A DNA stretch of 48,340 nucleotides. Origin: Cryomorphaceae bacterium. Its GTDB lineage: Bacteria > Bacteroidota > Bacteroidia > Flavobacteriales > Schleiferiaceae. This document shows, one piece after another, positions 34,397 through 42,464 of the stretch (position 1 is the first letter of the stretch; every line of letters starts with the position of its first letter). A program made the position numbers and the translations under genes. The notes under the pieces were generated by a model that worked only from the letters and a program-made list of their open reading frames with translations, was not told the origin of the DNA and ran no database searches. The stretch lies in the NCBI GenBank assembly GCA_017858515.1, contig JAFMBM010000018.1, positions 1 through 48,340 of the forward strand. The letters run 5' to 3'.

Positions 34397-35680
34397 ATGG
34401 CAGCAAGCTCATATAAAACAATGTTGGCCTATCAACAACTGGGAACAAAAGCAGATGTGGCTCAACTCATTCAGGATATTAAGAATAAGAATGCCATTCC
34501 ACTTTCTGAAGATCGACTGCCTATAGATGAGAATCTTAGTGAGAAAGGAGTAGCTACACGCCGAGAGTTTGTATGTTCCAAAACGAAAAAAGTGTTCCCA
34601 TTGTTAATGACGGATCCAAAAGGTTTGGATCTCAACAGTTTTGATGGAAATATTGAGAATTATATTGGGCTCACCCAAATTCCAACCGGAATTGTCGGGC
34701 CTTTAAGGGTAACGGGCTCAGCAGCAAAAGGAGATTTTTTTATTCCTCTAGCCACTTCAGAAGGGGCTTTGGTGGCCTCAAGCCACAGAGGAGCCAAAGC
34801 TTGTTATGAGGCTGGAGGAGCTGTTTCAATTTGTTTAATAGAAGGGGTTCAGAGAAGTCCACTTTTTAAGTTCAATTCGATTGCAGATCTTGGACTTTTT
34901 GTTGGTTGGATATTGCCTCAACTGGAAAAATTTGGAGAGATTACCATAGAGAATAGTCGCTTTGCCGAATTACGCGATGTACGCAGTCAAATAGAAGGCA
35001 ACCAACTTATACTTACCTTCGAATTTACCACAGGAGACGCTTCAGGCCAGAATATGGTTACCATTTGTACCGATGCTATTTGTCAATATATTATTGCCAA
35101 CACACCTATACAGCCTGAGTTTTGGTTTATTGAAGGAAACTATTCAGGCGATAAGAAAGCCACGGCTTTGTCTTTTACGAATGTGCGAGGGAAGAAGGTC
35201 ACCAGCGAGATAGTGCTTCCTAAGGAGATCGTAGAGTCGGTTCTTAAAACCAATGTTAAGGCAATGGAGGATTATTGGCGTTCTTCTACCTTGGGTATTA
35301 TTCAAAGTGGTGCTATTGGAGCTCAAGGGCACTATGCCAACGCTTTGGCCGCCCTTTTCTTAGCAACTGGTCAAGATGTGGCTTGTGTTTCTGAGGCAGC
35401 TATTGGTATTACTCGTATGCAGGCTACAAGCGAAGGTGATTTATACGCTAGTGTTACTCTACCTAATTTAATAGTGGGCACTGTGGGAGGAGGAACTTCA
35501 CTTCCAACTCAAAGAGAATGTTTGCAAATTATGGACTGCTATGGTGAAGGCAAGGCGAGAAAGTTTGCTGAAATCTGCGGCGCGTTAGTCTTAGCGGGTG
35601 AATTGTCTATTGCGGCGGCTCTATCAGCGGGTCATTTTACTTCAGCACATAAGAATTTAGGTAGAAGAAAGAAAATGTAA
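34397..35680 (+). CDS. Hydroxymethylglutaryl-CoA reductase (class I type)
   Basis: 427 aa. All catalytic residues are visible: Glu122 in ATSEGALVASSHRG, Lys in GNYSGDKKATALSF (253 or 254), Asp327 in LATGQDVA and His418 in SAGHFTSAHKN. ENYIGLTQIPTGIVGPL and TTGDASGQNMV are the HMG-CoA and NADPH-binding signatures, and the sequence ends with the class I-like flexible tail. It reduces HMG-CoA to mevalonate, the committed step in isoprenoid synthesis by the mevalonate route. It is preceded by a promoter-like site and is 4 nt from the prenyltransferase gene, so isoprenoid supply is tied to this operon. Confidence 0.95.
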   Translation: MAASSYKTMLAYQQLGTKADVAQLIQDIKNKNAIPLSEDRLPIDENLSEKGVATRREFVCSKTKKVFPLLMTDPKGLDLNSFDGNIENYIGLTQIPTGIVGPLRVTGSAAKGDFFIPLATSEGALVASSHRGAKACYEAGGAVSICLIEGVQRSPLFKFNSIADLGLFVGWILPQLEKFGEITIENSRFAELRDVRSQIEGNQLILTFEFTTGDASGQNMVTICTDAICQYIIANTPIQPEFWFIEGNYSGDKKATALSFTNVRGKKVTSEIVLPKEIVESVLKTNVKAMEDYWRSSTLGIIQSGAIGAQGHYANALAALFLATGQDVACVSEAAIGITRMQATSEGDLYASVTLPNLIVGTVGGGTSLPTQRECLQIMDCYGEGKARKFAEICGALVLAGELSIAAALSAGHFTSAHKNLGRRKKM

Positions 35681-35684
35681 TCCG

Positions 35685-36641
35685 ATGCCAAAAATTCCAG
35701 ATTCTCATCCTTTACATAATACCAAGGCTTTTTTTTATCGGTTTTACATCTATCAAAAGGAGCGTTTTCCTTTTGTTGGACATGGATTGCTGATATCCGT
35801 TTTTAGTTTTTCTGCTATTTCATTTGCTCGATTATCCGCTGGAAAAGAGGGTTTTATTCCTTTAGATCGCTATGTCGGGGTGGCCATTATGTGCTTCCTC
35901 TTGTTCTTACTCCTTCGTATAGCAGATGAGTTTAAAGATGCCGAAGATGATAAGAAGTTTCGATCCCATTTACCCGTTCCAAGAGGCCTAATTCGCCTGA
36001 GTGAGCTAAAAGCATTAGCCATTGTAACTCTTGTGATTCAGCTGTTATTGCAGCTTTTGCTTTTCCCTAAAATGATCGTTCTATACCTTGTTGTACTGAT
36101 TTATTTGGCTTTGATGACCAAGGAGTTTTTTATTCCAGAATGGCTTAAAAAACAACCAGTAGCCTATGTGGCTTCTCATATGCTAATCATTCCTCTTGTA
36201 GATATATATGCCAGTGGAGCCGATTGGTTTTTAGAAGGAAGTGCTGCGCCCTTTGGATTGGTTTACTTCTTCGGAGTTTCCTTTTTAAATGGAGTAGTGC
36301 TGGAGGTTGGACGCAAAATCCGTGTGCCTGAAGATGAATCGGAGGGTGTGAATACCTACTCAAGTATGCTGGGCCCAAAAAAGGCAAGCCTACTCTGGAT
36401 TGGGTTTTTAGGATTTACTTTGGTTCTAAGTTTATTGGCCTATCAAACGGTAGATTCCTCTCAAATAGGCAAGATGGTTTTGTTCATAGCCTTTGGACTT
36501 TGTGTACTGCCAGCTTTGCTTTTTCTTTTTCAATCGAAGCGATTTTGGGCAAAGGCTATTGAAATTTCATCGGCTCTTTGGACACTTATTATGTACTTAA
36601 CCTTAGGAGCTATACCCATGATTAAGGCCCATTGGTTTTGA
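35685..36641 (+). CDS. UbiA-family membrane prenyltransferase
   Basis: 318 aa with about seven to nine hydrophobic segments. The first Asp-rich motif, RIADEFKDAEDDKK, and the second, RKIRVPEDESEGVNTYSS, are those of UbiA enzymes, which bind magnesium and the prenyl diphosphate. The LPVPRGLIRLSEL segment after the first motif recalls a wide Bacteroidota branch related to chlorophyll/bacteriochlorophyll and DGGGP-type synthases. The enzyme transfers a prenyl chain to an aromatic or polyol acceptor in the inner membrane. HMG-CoA reductase lies 4 nt upstream, and the dikinase-like gene overlaps its stop. The acceptor is not known. Confidence 0.88.
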   Translation: MPKIPDSHPLHNTKAFFYRFYIYQKERFPFVGHGLLISVFSFSAISFARLSAGKEGFIPLDRYVGVAIMCFLLFLLLRIADEFKDAEDDKKFRSHLPVPRGLIRLSELKALAIVTLVIQLLLQLLLFPKMIVLYLVVLIYLALMTKEFFIPEWLKKQPVAYVASHMLIIPLVDIYASGADWFLEGSAAPFGLVYFFGVSFLNGVVLEVGRKIRVPEDESEGVNTYSSMLGPKKASLLWIGFLGFTLVLSLLAYQTVDSSQIGKMVLFIAFGLCVLPALLFLFQSKRFWAKAIEISSALWTLIMYLTLGAIPMIKAHWF

Positions 36642-39142
36642 AATTAAAGCTGCTTCTCTCACAAGAGATAATCCAAAGTCGGTTGGAAGTTGGAGGAAAG
36701 GCGTATTCACTGGCTTTTCTCAGCTCAAATGGATTTCGTGTTCCCGCTTTCTCAGTAGTACAGTTGGTCGACTCCGATCAAATGCTTCCAGCCTTGAGCG
36801 AAATCGAGGATTTTATTAATAAGTCGGCGAGCCGATTGCCTGATGCAAAACTTTTTGCGGTGCGTTCTTCGGCGAGCAATGAAGATGGTACCGAGCACTC
36901 TTTTGCAGGTATGTTCGAGTCGGTATTAAATGTATCCAAAGACCATTTAGCTCAGGCTGTACTTAAGGTATTTCAATCATTGCACTCTGATAGAATTCAA
37001 GTTTATTCAAATAATACTCAATCGGCTCGAATGAATGTGATCATTCAAGTCATGCTCAATCCTGATTTTTCGGGGGTGGCTTTTGGAATGGATCCGCTTA
37101 GTGGACGAAGGGATCGTTATGTAATCAATAGCGTAAAAGGATTGGGCAATGGCTTGGTATCAGGTGAAGTAAATGCAGATTATTTTGAAGTTGAAAAGGA
37201 AACCATCGTTGCGAAAAGATGGGTAGATCCTTCTTCAAAAGAGGCTCTAGGAGAGGCGGAGATTCTGCAAATTTCTCTAGTTTTAACTCAATTAAAAGAA
37301 CTGCGAGGAAGACCCCAAGATATTGAGTTTTGCTTTGAAAAGGGCGTGCTGTTCTTAGTCCAAAGTAGGCCCATAACTCAATTGCACAAGAAGCTCGATC
37401 CCAGTGGAGAAAGATGTATTTGGGATAATAGCAATATCATCGAATCCTATCCAGGAATAAGTAGCCCGCTTACTTTTTCATTCGTTAGCAAATCCTATAA
37501 AGGGGCTTACACTCTTTTTTCTAAGTATTTAGGTGTAAGCAATGCTGTAGTTCAGAATAACGAAGAAGTTTTTCTAAATACCTTGGGTTACGTAAACGGA
37601 AGGATTTATTACAACTTAAAATCTTGGTATTTAATGTTGGCTTTGCTTCCTGGGTATCGCATCAATGCCCGATTTATGGAGCAGATGATGGGGGTGAAAG
37701 AGAAATTTGATCTGCCCAAATCTGAGTCGATTAGCCTTCTTAAAGCCTATACAGAAGTAAGCAAGGTAATTCTAATGATGATCTATCGTTTTGCCTTCAT
37801 GAAACGCATTCGCGATCGATTTGTAGCCTTGCTAGAATCTACTCTCGAAGAATATAATGCATTGTCATATTCAGAAATGAGTGCGCACAAATTGATGAAT
37901 GCTTACCGACAATTCGAGCGAAAATTATTGAATGAATGGAAAGCCCCTTTGCTAAACGATCTTTTTGCAATGATCAGTTTTGGCATGCTGAAAAAACAAT
38001 GCGATACCCTTCAGATTCCTGATTTTCAAAATATCCATAACGATTTATTGTGTGGGAGTCAGGATATTTTATCAGTAGAACCCATCCACCGAACCCTTGC
38101 TATTGTCTATCAGATAGAAGAATCAGATTCCTTAATGGCACTCTTTCGAGAAAATTCTGCCGAGAAAATTTGGAGTCAACTACGCTTACATCCTAATTTA
38201 TATCCCAATCTTTTCGCGAGTATTACTTCCTATCTAAAAGATTTTGGTGACCGATGTATGGGTGAACTAAAGCTTGAAACTACTTCCTATTCCCAACAAC
38301 CTTCTTTGTTTATTCAAGTAGTTCAATCTTACGTCCGAAAGGGAATTTCAAAAAATCAATTCAATGGAGAAAGGGAGAACGAAATTCGCTTCAAAGCGGA
38401 AGAGGCTGTAAAACAAGCAACCCGTCGAAATCCTCTGAAGAGAATTTGGTTTAATGCCATTCTGCGGAAAACACGTGATTTAGTAAGTGCAAGAGAGAAT
38501 TTGAGGTATGAGCGCACTCGTGCCTTCGGCATAGTTCGGAAGATCTTTCATGCAATGGGCAAACTTTGGTATGCCAATCATTTGATTGAGAATGAGAAGG
38601 ATATCTTTTTCCTAACCAAGGAAGAAATTTTTGAGTACATAGAAGGCCGTTCGACCACTCGCTCCATCAAGGCTTTGATTGAGTTGAGAAAGGCAGAAAA
38701 ACATGAGTATGAAAAGGAAAGAGTTCCATCTGAGCGCTTTACAAGCTTTGGTATTTTTCATCATGGAAATGACTTTTTCCAAATCCCCTTATCAGAGACT
38801 CAGTTACAGAGTTTAGATGGAAAATTACAGGGAATTGGTTGTTCGCCAGGAAGGGTAAGGGCTAGAGTAAGAGTTATTTATAATCCAGAGGAGGCAGATG
38901 CCTTAAATGGAGATATTTTAGTAACCCGAAGCACCGATCCGGGTTGGGTGATTTTATTTCCAAGTGCAGCGGGTATTCTCGTGGAAAGAGGAAGTTTGCT
39001 CAGTCATTCCGCAATTGTTTCACGAGAAATGGGGATTCCTTGTATAGTGGGTATTAGTTCATTGTTGAAAGAATTACAAACGGGAGATTGGGTAGAAATG
39101 GATGGAGCCAATGGAACGGTGTTTAAGATAGAAAGACCATGA
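36638..39142 (+). CDS. PEP-synthase/rifampin-phosphotransferase-like dikinase
   Basis: 834 aa from the TTG at 36638 overlapping the previous stop (TTGA); a TTG at 36632 is an alternative. Residues ~1-250 are the ATP-grasp PPDK_N domain: GGKAYSLAFLSSNGFRVPAF, FAVRSSASNEDG and VLFLVQSRPITQL. Residues ~745-834 are the swivelling His domain: GCSPGRVRARVRV, then LLSHSAIVSREMGIP with the phosphohistidine His790. The 490 residues between lack the PEP-binding TIM barrel of true PEP synthase, so the chain has the order ATP domain, substrate domain, His domain, as in rifampin phosphotransferase. It should phosphorylate a small hydroxyl compound, using ATP giving AMP and phosphate. The substrate is probably a lipid or isoprenoid alcohol made by this operon, but that is inference. 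Confidence 0.85.
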   Translation: MKLKLLLSQEIIQSRLEVGGKAYSLAFLSSNGFRVPAFSVVQLVDSDQMLPALSEIEDFINKSASRLPDAKLFAVRSSASNEDGTEHSFAGMFESVLNVSKDHLAQAVLKVFQSLHSDRIQVYSNNTQSARMNVIIQVMLNPDFSGVAFGMDPLSGRRDRYVINSVKGLGNGLVSGEVNADYFEVEKETIVAKRWVDPSSKEALGEAEILQISLVLTQLKELRGRPQDIEFCFEKGVLFLVQSRPITQLHKKLDPSGERCIWDNSNIIESYPGISSPLTFSFVSKSYKGAYTLFSKYLGVSNAVVQNNEEVFLNTLGYVNGRIYYNLKSWYLMLALLPGYRINARFMEQMMGVKEKFDLPKSESISLLKAYTEVSKVILMMIYRFAFMKRIRDRFVALLESTLEEYNALSYSEMSAHKLMNAYRQFERKLLNEWKAPLLNDLFAMISFGMLKKQCDTLQIPDFQNIHNDLLCGSQDILSVEPIHRTLAIVYQIEESDSLMALFRENSAEKIWSQLRLHPNLYPNLFASITSYLKDFGDRCMGELKLETTSYSQQPSLFIQVVQSYVRKGISKNQFNGERENEIRFKAEEAVKQATRRNPLKRIWFNAILRKTRDLVSARENLRYERTRAFGIVRKIFHAMGKLWYANHLIENEKDIFFLTKEEIFEYIEGRSTTRSIKALIELRKAEKHEYEKERVPSERFTSFGIFHHGNDFFQIPLSETQLQSLDGKLQGIGCSPGRVRARVRVIYNPEEADALNGDILVTRSTDPGWVILFPSAAGILVERGSLLSHSAIVSREMGIPCIVGISSLLKELQTGDWVEMDGANGTVFKIERP

Positions 39143-40215
39143 GTGTTGATACTAATCTGAAAATAAAATATGCCAATTGTTGGGAAGACCCATGGGTTTT
39201 ATCCCAAGCATTACGGCCCAAGTTGGGTTCCAGAATTCTATCTATTGCTTCCGCAGGAGATAATTCTCTTTCTCTTCTTGCTTCGGGTCCCTCTCTTTTG
39301 GTTGCGGCTGATCTCAATGCCACTCAACTCTTTCTAACGGAGCTTAAATTAAAAGCCATTATGCACTTGGAGAGGCCAGAAGCAATTGCTTTTTTAGGCT
39401 TTCAACCCTCCAAATACCGTTGGGAATCCTATGAGAAAATAAGGTTGAATTTGAGCGAAGCGGCTCGTAGTTTTTTCGATGAAAGAAAGAATGACATCCA
39501 AATTGGAATTATATACAGGGGTAAATTCGAAAAGTATTTCTTGAGTTTTTCTCGTTGGATACTACCACTAATTCATTCTCAATCTACGGTAGATGAGCTT
39601 TTAAGACCGAAACCTGCGGATGAACAACAGAAGTTCTACGAAGAAGTATGGAGCTCATGGAGGTGGAAGGCATTGTTCAAGCTTTTTTTTAGTAAAAGCA
39701 TCATGGGTTGGGCGGGAAGAGAGCCTTCTTATCTTCAGTATGTAGAGGGAGATGTTGCCGCAAGAACCTATTCGAAAGCAGCAGCTGAGCTAGGTTCCGT
39801 GAGGGCTCAAACTAATTTGTTTTTGCGGTTCAACCTAAAGGGTTCTTTCACAGACTTGTTGCCTGATTATTTAAAGGAAGATAACTATGAAAAGATTCGC
39901 TTAAACGCAAAGACCTTGAAGTATTTCCATGGTCCTATTGAAGAAGCGGCCGAGGCATTTGGCTCTTTTGATGCCATGAATCTTTCAGATCTTTTTGAGT
40001 ATCTCGATGAAAACCAGTTCCAATCATTGGGTAAGCGCTTGTTGAAACAGCTAAATGCAGGGGGAAGATTGGCATATTGGAATTTAATGGTTCCGAGATT
40101 TTTATCTAGTACCTTTAGTACATTACTTGTAGATTTAAAGGAGGAATCCGAACGGCTTAAAAGCGAAGACATAGGATTTTACTACGATCGATTTATAGTT
40201 GAAGAGCGCCGATGA
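39139..40215 (+). CDS. DUF3419 / BtaA-like aminocarboxypropyl transferase
   Basis: 358 aa. KYANCWEDPWVLSQAL, ILSIASAGDNSLSLLAS and VAADLNATQLFLTELKLKA are the diagnostic start of DUF3419 proteins; LSDLFEYLDENQF comes later. BtaA of this family moves the 3-amino-3-carboxypropyl group from SAM to diacylglycerol, giving diacylglyceryl homoserine, the first step of betaine lipids. No BtaB (N-methyltransferase) is next to it. The gene overlaps its neighbours by 4 nt (ATGA) on both sides. In this company the acceptor may be a prenylated or other non-standard lipid alcohol rather than diacylglycerol, which the sequence cannot settle. Confidence 0.88.
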   Translation: MSVDTNLKIKYANCWEDPWVLSQALRPKLGSRILSIASAGDNSLSLLASGPSLLVAADLNATQLFLTELKLKAIMHLERPEAIAFLGFQPSKYRWESYEKIRLNLSEAARSFFDERKNDIQIGIIYRGKFEKYFLSFSRWILPLIHSQSTVDELLRPKPADEQQKFYEEVWSSWRWKALFKLFFSKSIMGWAGREPSYLQYVEGDVAARTYSKAAAELGSVRAQTNLFLRFNLKGSFTDLLPDYLKEDNYEKIRLNAKTLKYFHGPIEEAAEAFGSFDAMNLSDLFEYLDENQFQSLGKRLLKQLNAGGRLAYWNLMVPRFLSSTFSTLLVDLKEESERLKSEDIGFYYDRFIVEERR

Positions 40216-40877
40216 AAGAAGAAATCTTGACTATCCTACTTTTAGGAAGCAGTTTTTTGGCTCTCTTTTTCTCAGGCGAATTGCTACTGAGATTTTTTCA
40301 TCTACCTAACGAGCTTACACGTAAATGGGTGCATTTAGGAACGGGCATATTAACCATGCTTTTTCCAGTTTACTTGCATAGTCATTGGAGTGTGCTTTCT
40401 CTTTGTGCTTCCTTCGCTGTACTTCTTTATGTCAGTATAAAGTGGGGTTGGTTTCCTTCCATTCATAAAATAAAACGGAAATCGCACGGCTCATTACTTT
40501 ATCCCTTAGCTGTTTACATTTGCTTTTATCTTTATGAGAAGATTCAATTGTCTTATGTCTTTTATTCGTTGCCCCTCTTAACCATGGCCATTTCAGATCC
40601 TATTGCCGCGGTAGTTGGCACTCGGTTTCCTTGGATGAAATTCAGAACATTTAAAGGCTTTAAAAGCCTTTCGGGCTCTTTCGCTTTCTTTTTGAGCACC
40701 TATCTTCTTTGCGGATTATTTTTATTCGATTCTCTTCCTCTTGGAAGTTTTTTATGGGTTGCTTTTGTGGTAAGTCTTTCGGCTACTATGGCGGAGGCGA
40801 TGAGTGGTTTGGGAATCGATAATCTCAGTATTCCTATTGCAGTTTGGTTGAGCTTATATTTCTTAATCCCTGTCTAA
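40212..40877 (+). CDS. Phytol kinase / dolichol kinase-like membrane protein
   Basis: 221 aa, almost wholly membrane-embedded, with about six to seven helices. Motifs are those of the VTE5/SEC59 and CTP-transferase group: LTRKWVHLGTGILTMLFP, AISDPIAAVVGTRFP, FKGFKSLSGSFAFFLS, and the final AEAMSGLGIDNLSIPI. Plant and cyanobacterial relatives use CTP to phosphorylate phytol or geranylgeraniol; eukaryotic relatives phosphorylate dolichol or make CDP-diacylglycerol. It probably phosphorylates an isoprenoid or long-chain alcohol here. Start overlaps the DUF3419 stop (ATGA), and its TAA overlaps the ATG of the next gene (TAATG). Confidence 0.87.
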   Translation: MKEEILTILLLGSSFLALFFSGELLLRFFHLPNELTRKWVHLGTGILTMLFPVYLHSHWSVLSLCASFAVLLYVSIKWGWFPSIHKIKRKSHGSLLYPLAVYICFYLYEKIQLSYVFYSLPLLTMAISDPIAAVVGTRFPWMKFRTFKGFKSLSGSFAFFLSTYLLCGLFLFDSLPLGSFLWVAFVVSLSATMAEAMSGLGIDNLSIPIAVWLSLYFLIPV

Positions 40878-41890
40878 TGAGGTTAAGAGTGGTTGAAACC
40901 AAACCAAATGACTTTTGGTGGATAGACTTCGTAGACTTTCACAAGCAGCTCTACACACAGGAAGAATGTCTTAGGGTGGATACAATTCCTATTGAAGGTG
41001 TACAAGGAGTTTGTCTTCTTCTCTTAGAGGATAATAAAGCCGTAGCGCGTTGTGTTGTTTTTCCCAATTGCAGGATTGAAGAGGGGGTAGATCGTTTCGC
41101 AACCTTGGGGTACTACGAGTGTAAACCGCAAGCATTTTATGCGAGAATGCTGCTAAAAGAGGCGGAAAGTGTTGCGCGAAGATGGGGTGTAAAAAGCATG
41201 GTCGGTCCGGTAAATGGAAATTCTAGTTGGGATGTTTATCGTTTTAAATCCACTCAGAATACCAAGGCTTTTCTCCTCGAGAATCATCATTTAGATTATT
41301 ATCCTCTTCAATGGGAAGAGAATGGTTTCCATGTCATTAGGAGGTATTATAGTCATAGAGTAGAAAAAGTAGTTTTCGATACACATCATTTGAATGTTCT
41401 TTCAAAACTGATGGAAGCCAAAGGATTTCAGATACATCCTTTCTCTTTGTCCAATCCAGAGAGAGAGTTAGAAGCTCTTTACCCTGTAGTAATGAATGCT
41501 TTTGCTCCTGCTTTTCTCTTTCAGTCTATTTCTAAGAAAGAGTTTGTTTCGCGCTACCTTAAAGCCTTACCTCTTATAAATCCGCATTTTGTACTCATTG
41601 CTAAAAATCAAGTTGCAATGCCTATCGGTTTCTTATTTGCTTACGTAGATTTGCTTGATTCCAGTGGTAAAACATTGGTGGTAAAGACTTTGGTGCGTGA
41701 TTCTTCTGCTGAGTATAAAGGAGTAGGGCAGTGGCTTTCAAACGAGCTCATGAGAATGGCTGCTGAAAAAGGTATGAATACTGTAATTCCTGCTTATATG
41801 GCTGAGGAGGCACGCTCACACTTTACCGCTTCTTTGTTCGATTCAAAACAATTGACAGAATACCATTTATTTTCAAAAGATGTTTACTGA
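40877..41890 (+). CDS. GNAT-like N-acyltransferase (YghO-like)
   Basis: 337 aa from the ATG at 40877. Acyltransferase-fold character is seen in two places: AFYARMLLKEAESVARRWGVKSMVGPVNGNSSWDVYR near residues 90-125, a GPxN loop known from GNAT proteins of the YghO type, and VKTLVRDSSAEYKGVGQWL, an acetyl-CoA loop-like segment, near residues 270-290. The two halves suggest a double GNAT domain. It has no signal peptide or membrane helix. It probably acylates an amine or hydroxyl on the operon's product, possibly the amino group added by the DUF3419 protein. Start overlaps the kinase-like stop by 1 nt and its stop overlaps the next gene by 11 nt. Confidence 0.65.
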   Translation: MRLRVVETKPNDFWWIDFVDFHKQLYTQEECLRVDTIPIEGVQGVCLLLLEDNKAVARCVVFPNCRIEEGVDRFATLGYYECKPQAFYARMLLKEAESVARRWGVKSMVGPVNGNSSWDVYRFKSTQNTKAFLLENHHLDYYPLQWEENGFHVIRRYYSHRVEKVVFDTHHLNVLSKLMEAKGFQIHPFSLSNPERELEALYPVVMNAFAPAFLFQSISKKEFVSRYLKALPLINPHFVLIAKNQVAMPIGFLFAYVDLLDSSGKTLVVKTLVRDSSAEYKGVGQWLSNELMRMAAEKGMNTVIPAYMAEEARSHFTASLFDSKQLTEYHLFSKDVY

Positions 41891-42464
41891 TCGCTCCCTT
41901 TTGTTTAGGGCTTGCCTTGTACTTAGCCTGTTCTTCTGGCTCTTGTCTATACAATCGGTATTCTACTGGAATCCATCGGAGGGTGCTCATGAGCTGAATG
42001 TTCAGATTGAGGTTGATGCGTCTGTTGATCAAGTCTATAATTACCTCGGCAATTCTGAAAAAGCAAAGTCATGGTCGGTATACGTAAGCAGTATTAATGC
42101 CTTAAATGCAGAAGCGTATAAAGACGGTGAAGCGGGAAGTATTAGAAGATGTTATGTCAAGGGAAGCCAGAACGCACAATTTTGGGATGAAGAGATTTTA
42201 ATCAATGAAAAGAACCACTTACGTCAATTGAGTATTTTTAATCTGAATAATTTTCTTCTAACTGCAGATCATCTCATAACGGAGCAGCGTTATTCTGAGA
42301 ATGAGGAAGGAGGATGTTTGCTCGAATTCAGTCTCTTTTTTAAAGAAAATCCCAGTTTCATAGATCAGCTTAAAATGCACTTCGCCTCTCGAATAGTGCA
42401 GAATATCTTCGAGCAAAACTTACATAACATTAAATTAGACATTGAAATGAAAGCAAATGCCTGA
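41880..42464 (+). CDS. Membrane-anchored SRPBCC domain protein
   Basis: 194 aa. A membrane helix (LFRACLVLSLFFWLLSIQ, about 8-25) leads into an SRPBCC/START-like domain (about 38-190): LNVQIEVDASVDQVYNYLGNSEKAKSW, the standard opening of polyketide-cyclase-like proteins, then RQLSIFNLNNFLL and the long C-terminal helix IDQLKMHFASRIVQNIFEQ. The fold makes a cavity for hydrophobic ligands, so it may carry or cyclise the operon's lipid. It overlaps the GNAT gene by 11 nt and the ligase by 8 nt. Catalytic residues cannot be inferred. Confidence 0.78.
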   Translation: MFTDRSLLFRACLVLSLFFWLLSIQSVFYWNPSEGAHELNVQIEVDASVDQVYNYLGNSEKAKSWSVYVSSINALNAEAYKDGEAGSIRRCYVKGSQNAQFWDEEILINEKNHLRQLSIFNLNNFLLTADHLITEQRYSENEEGGCLLEFSLFFKENPSFIDQLKMHFASRIVQNIFEQNLHNIKLDIEMKANA

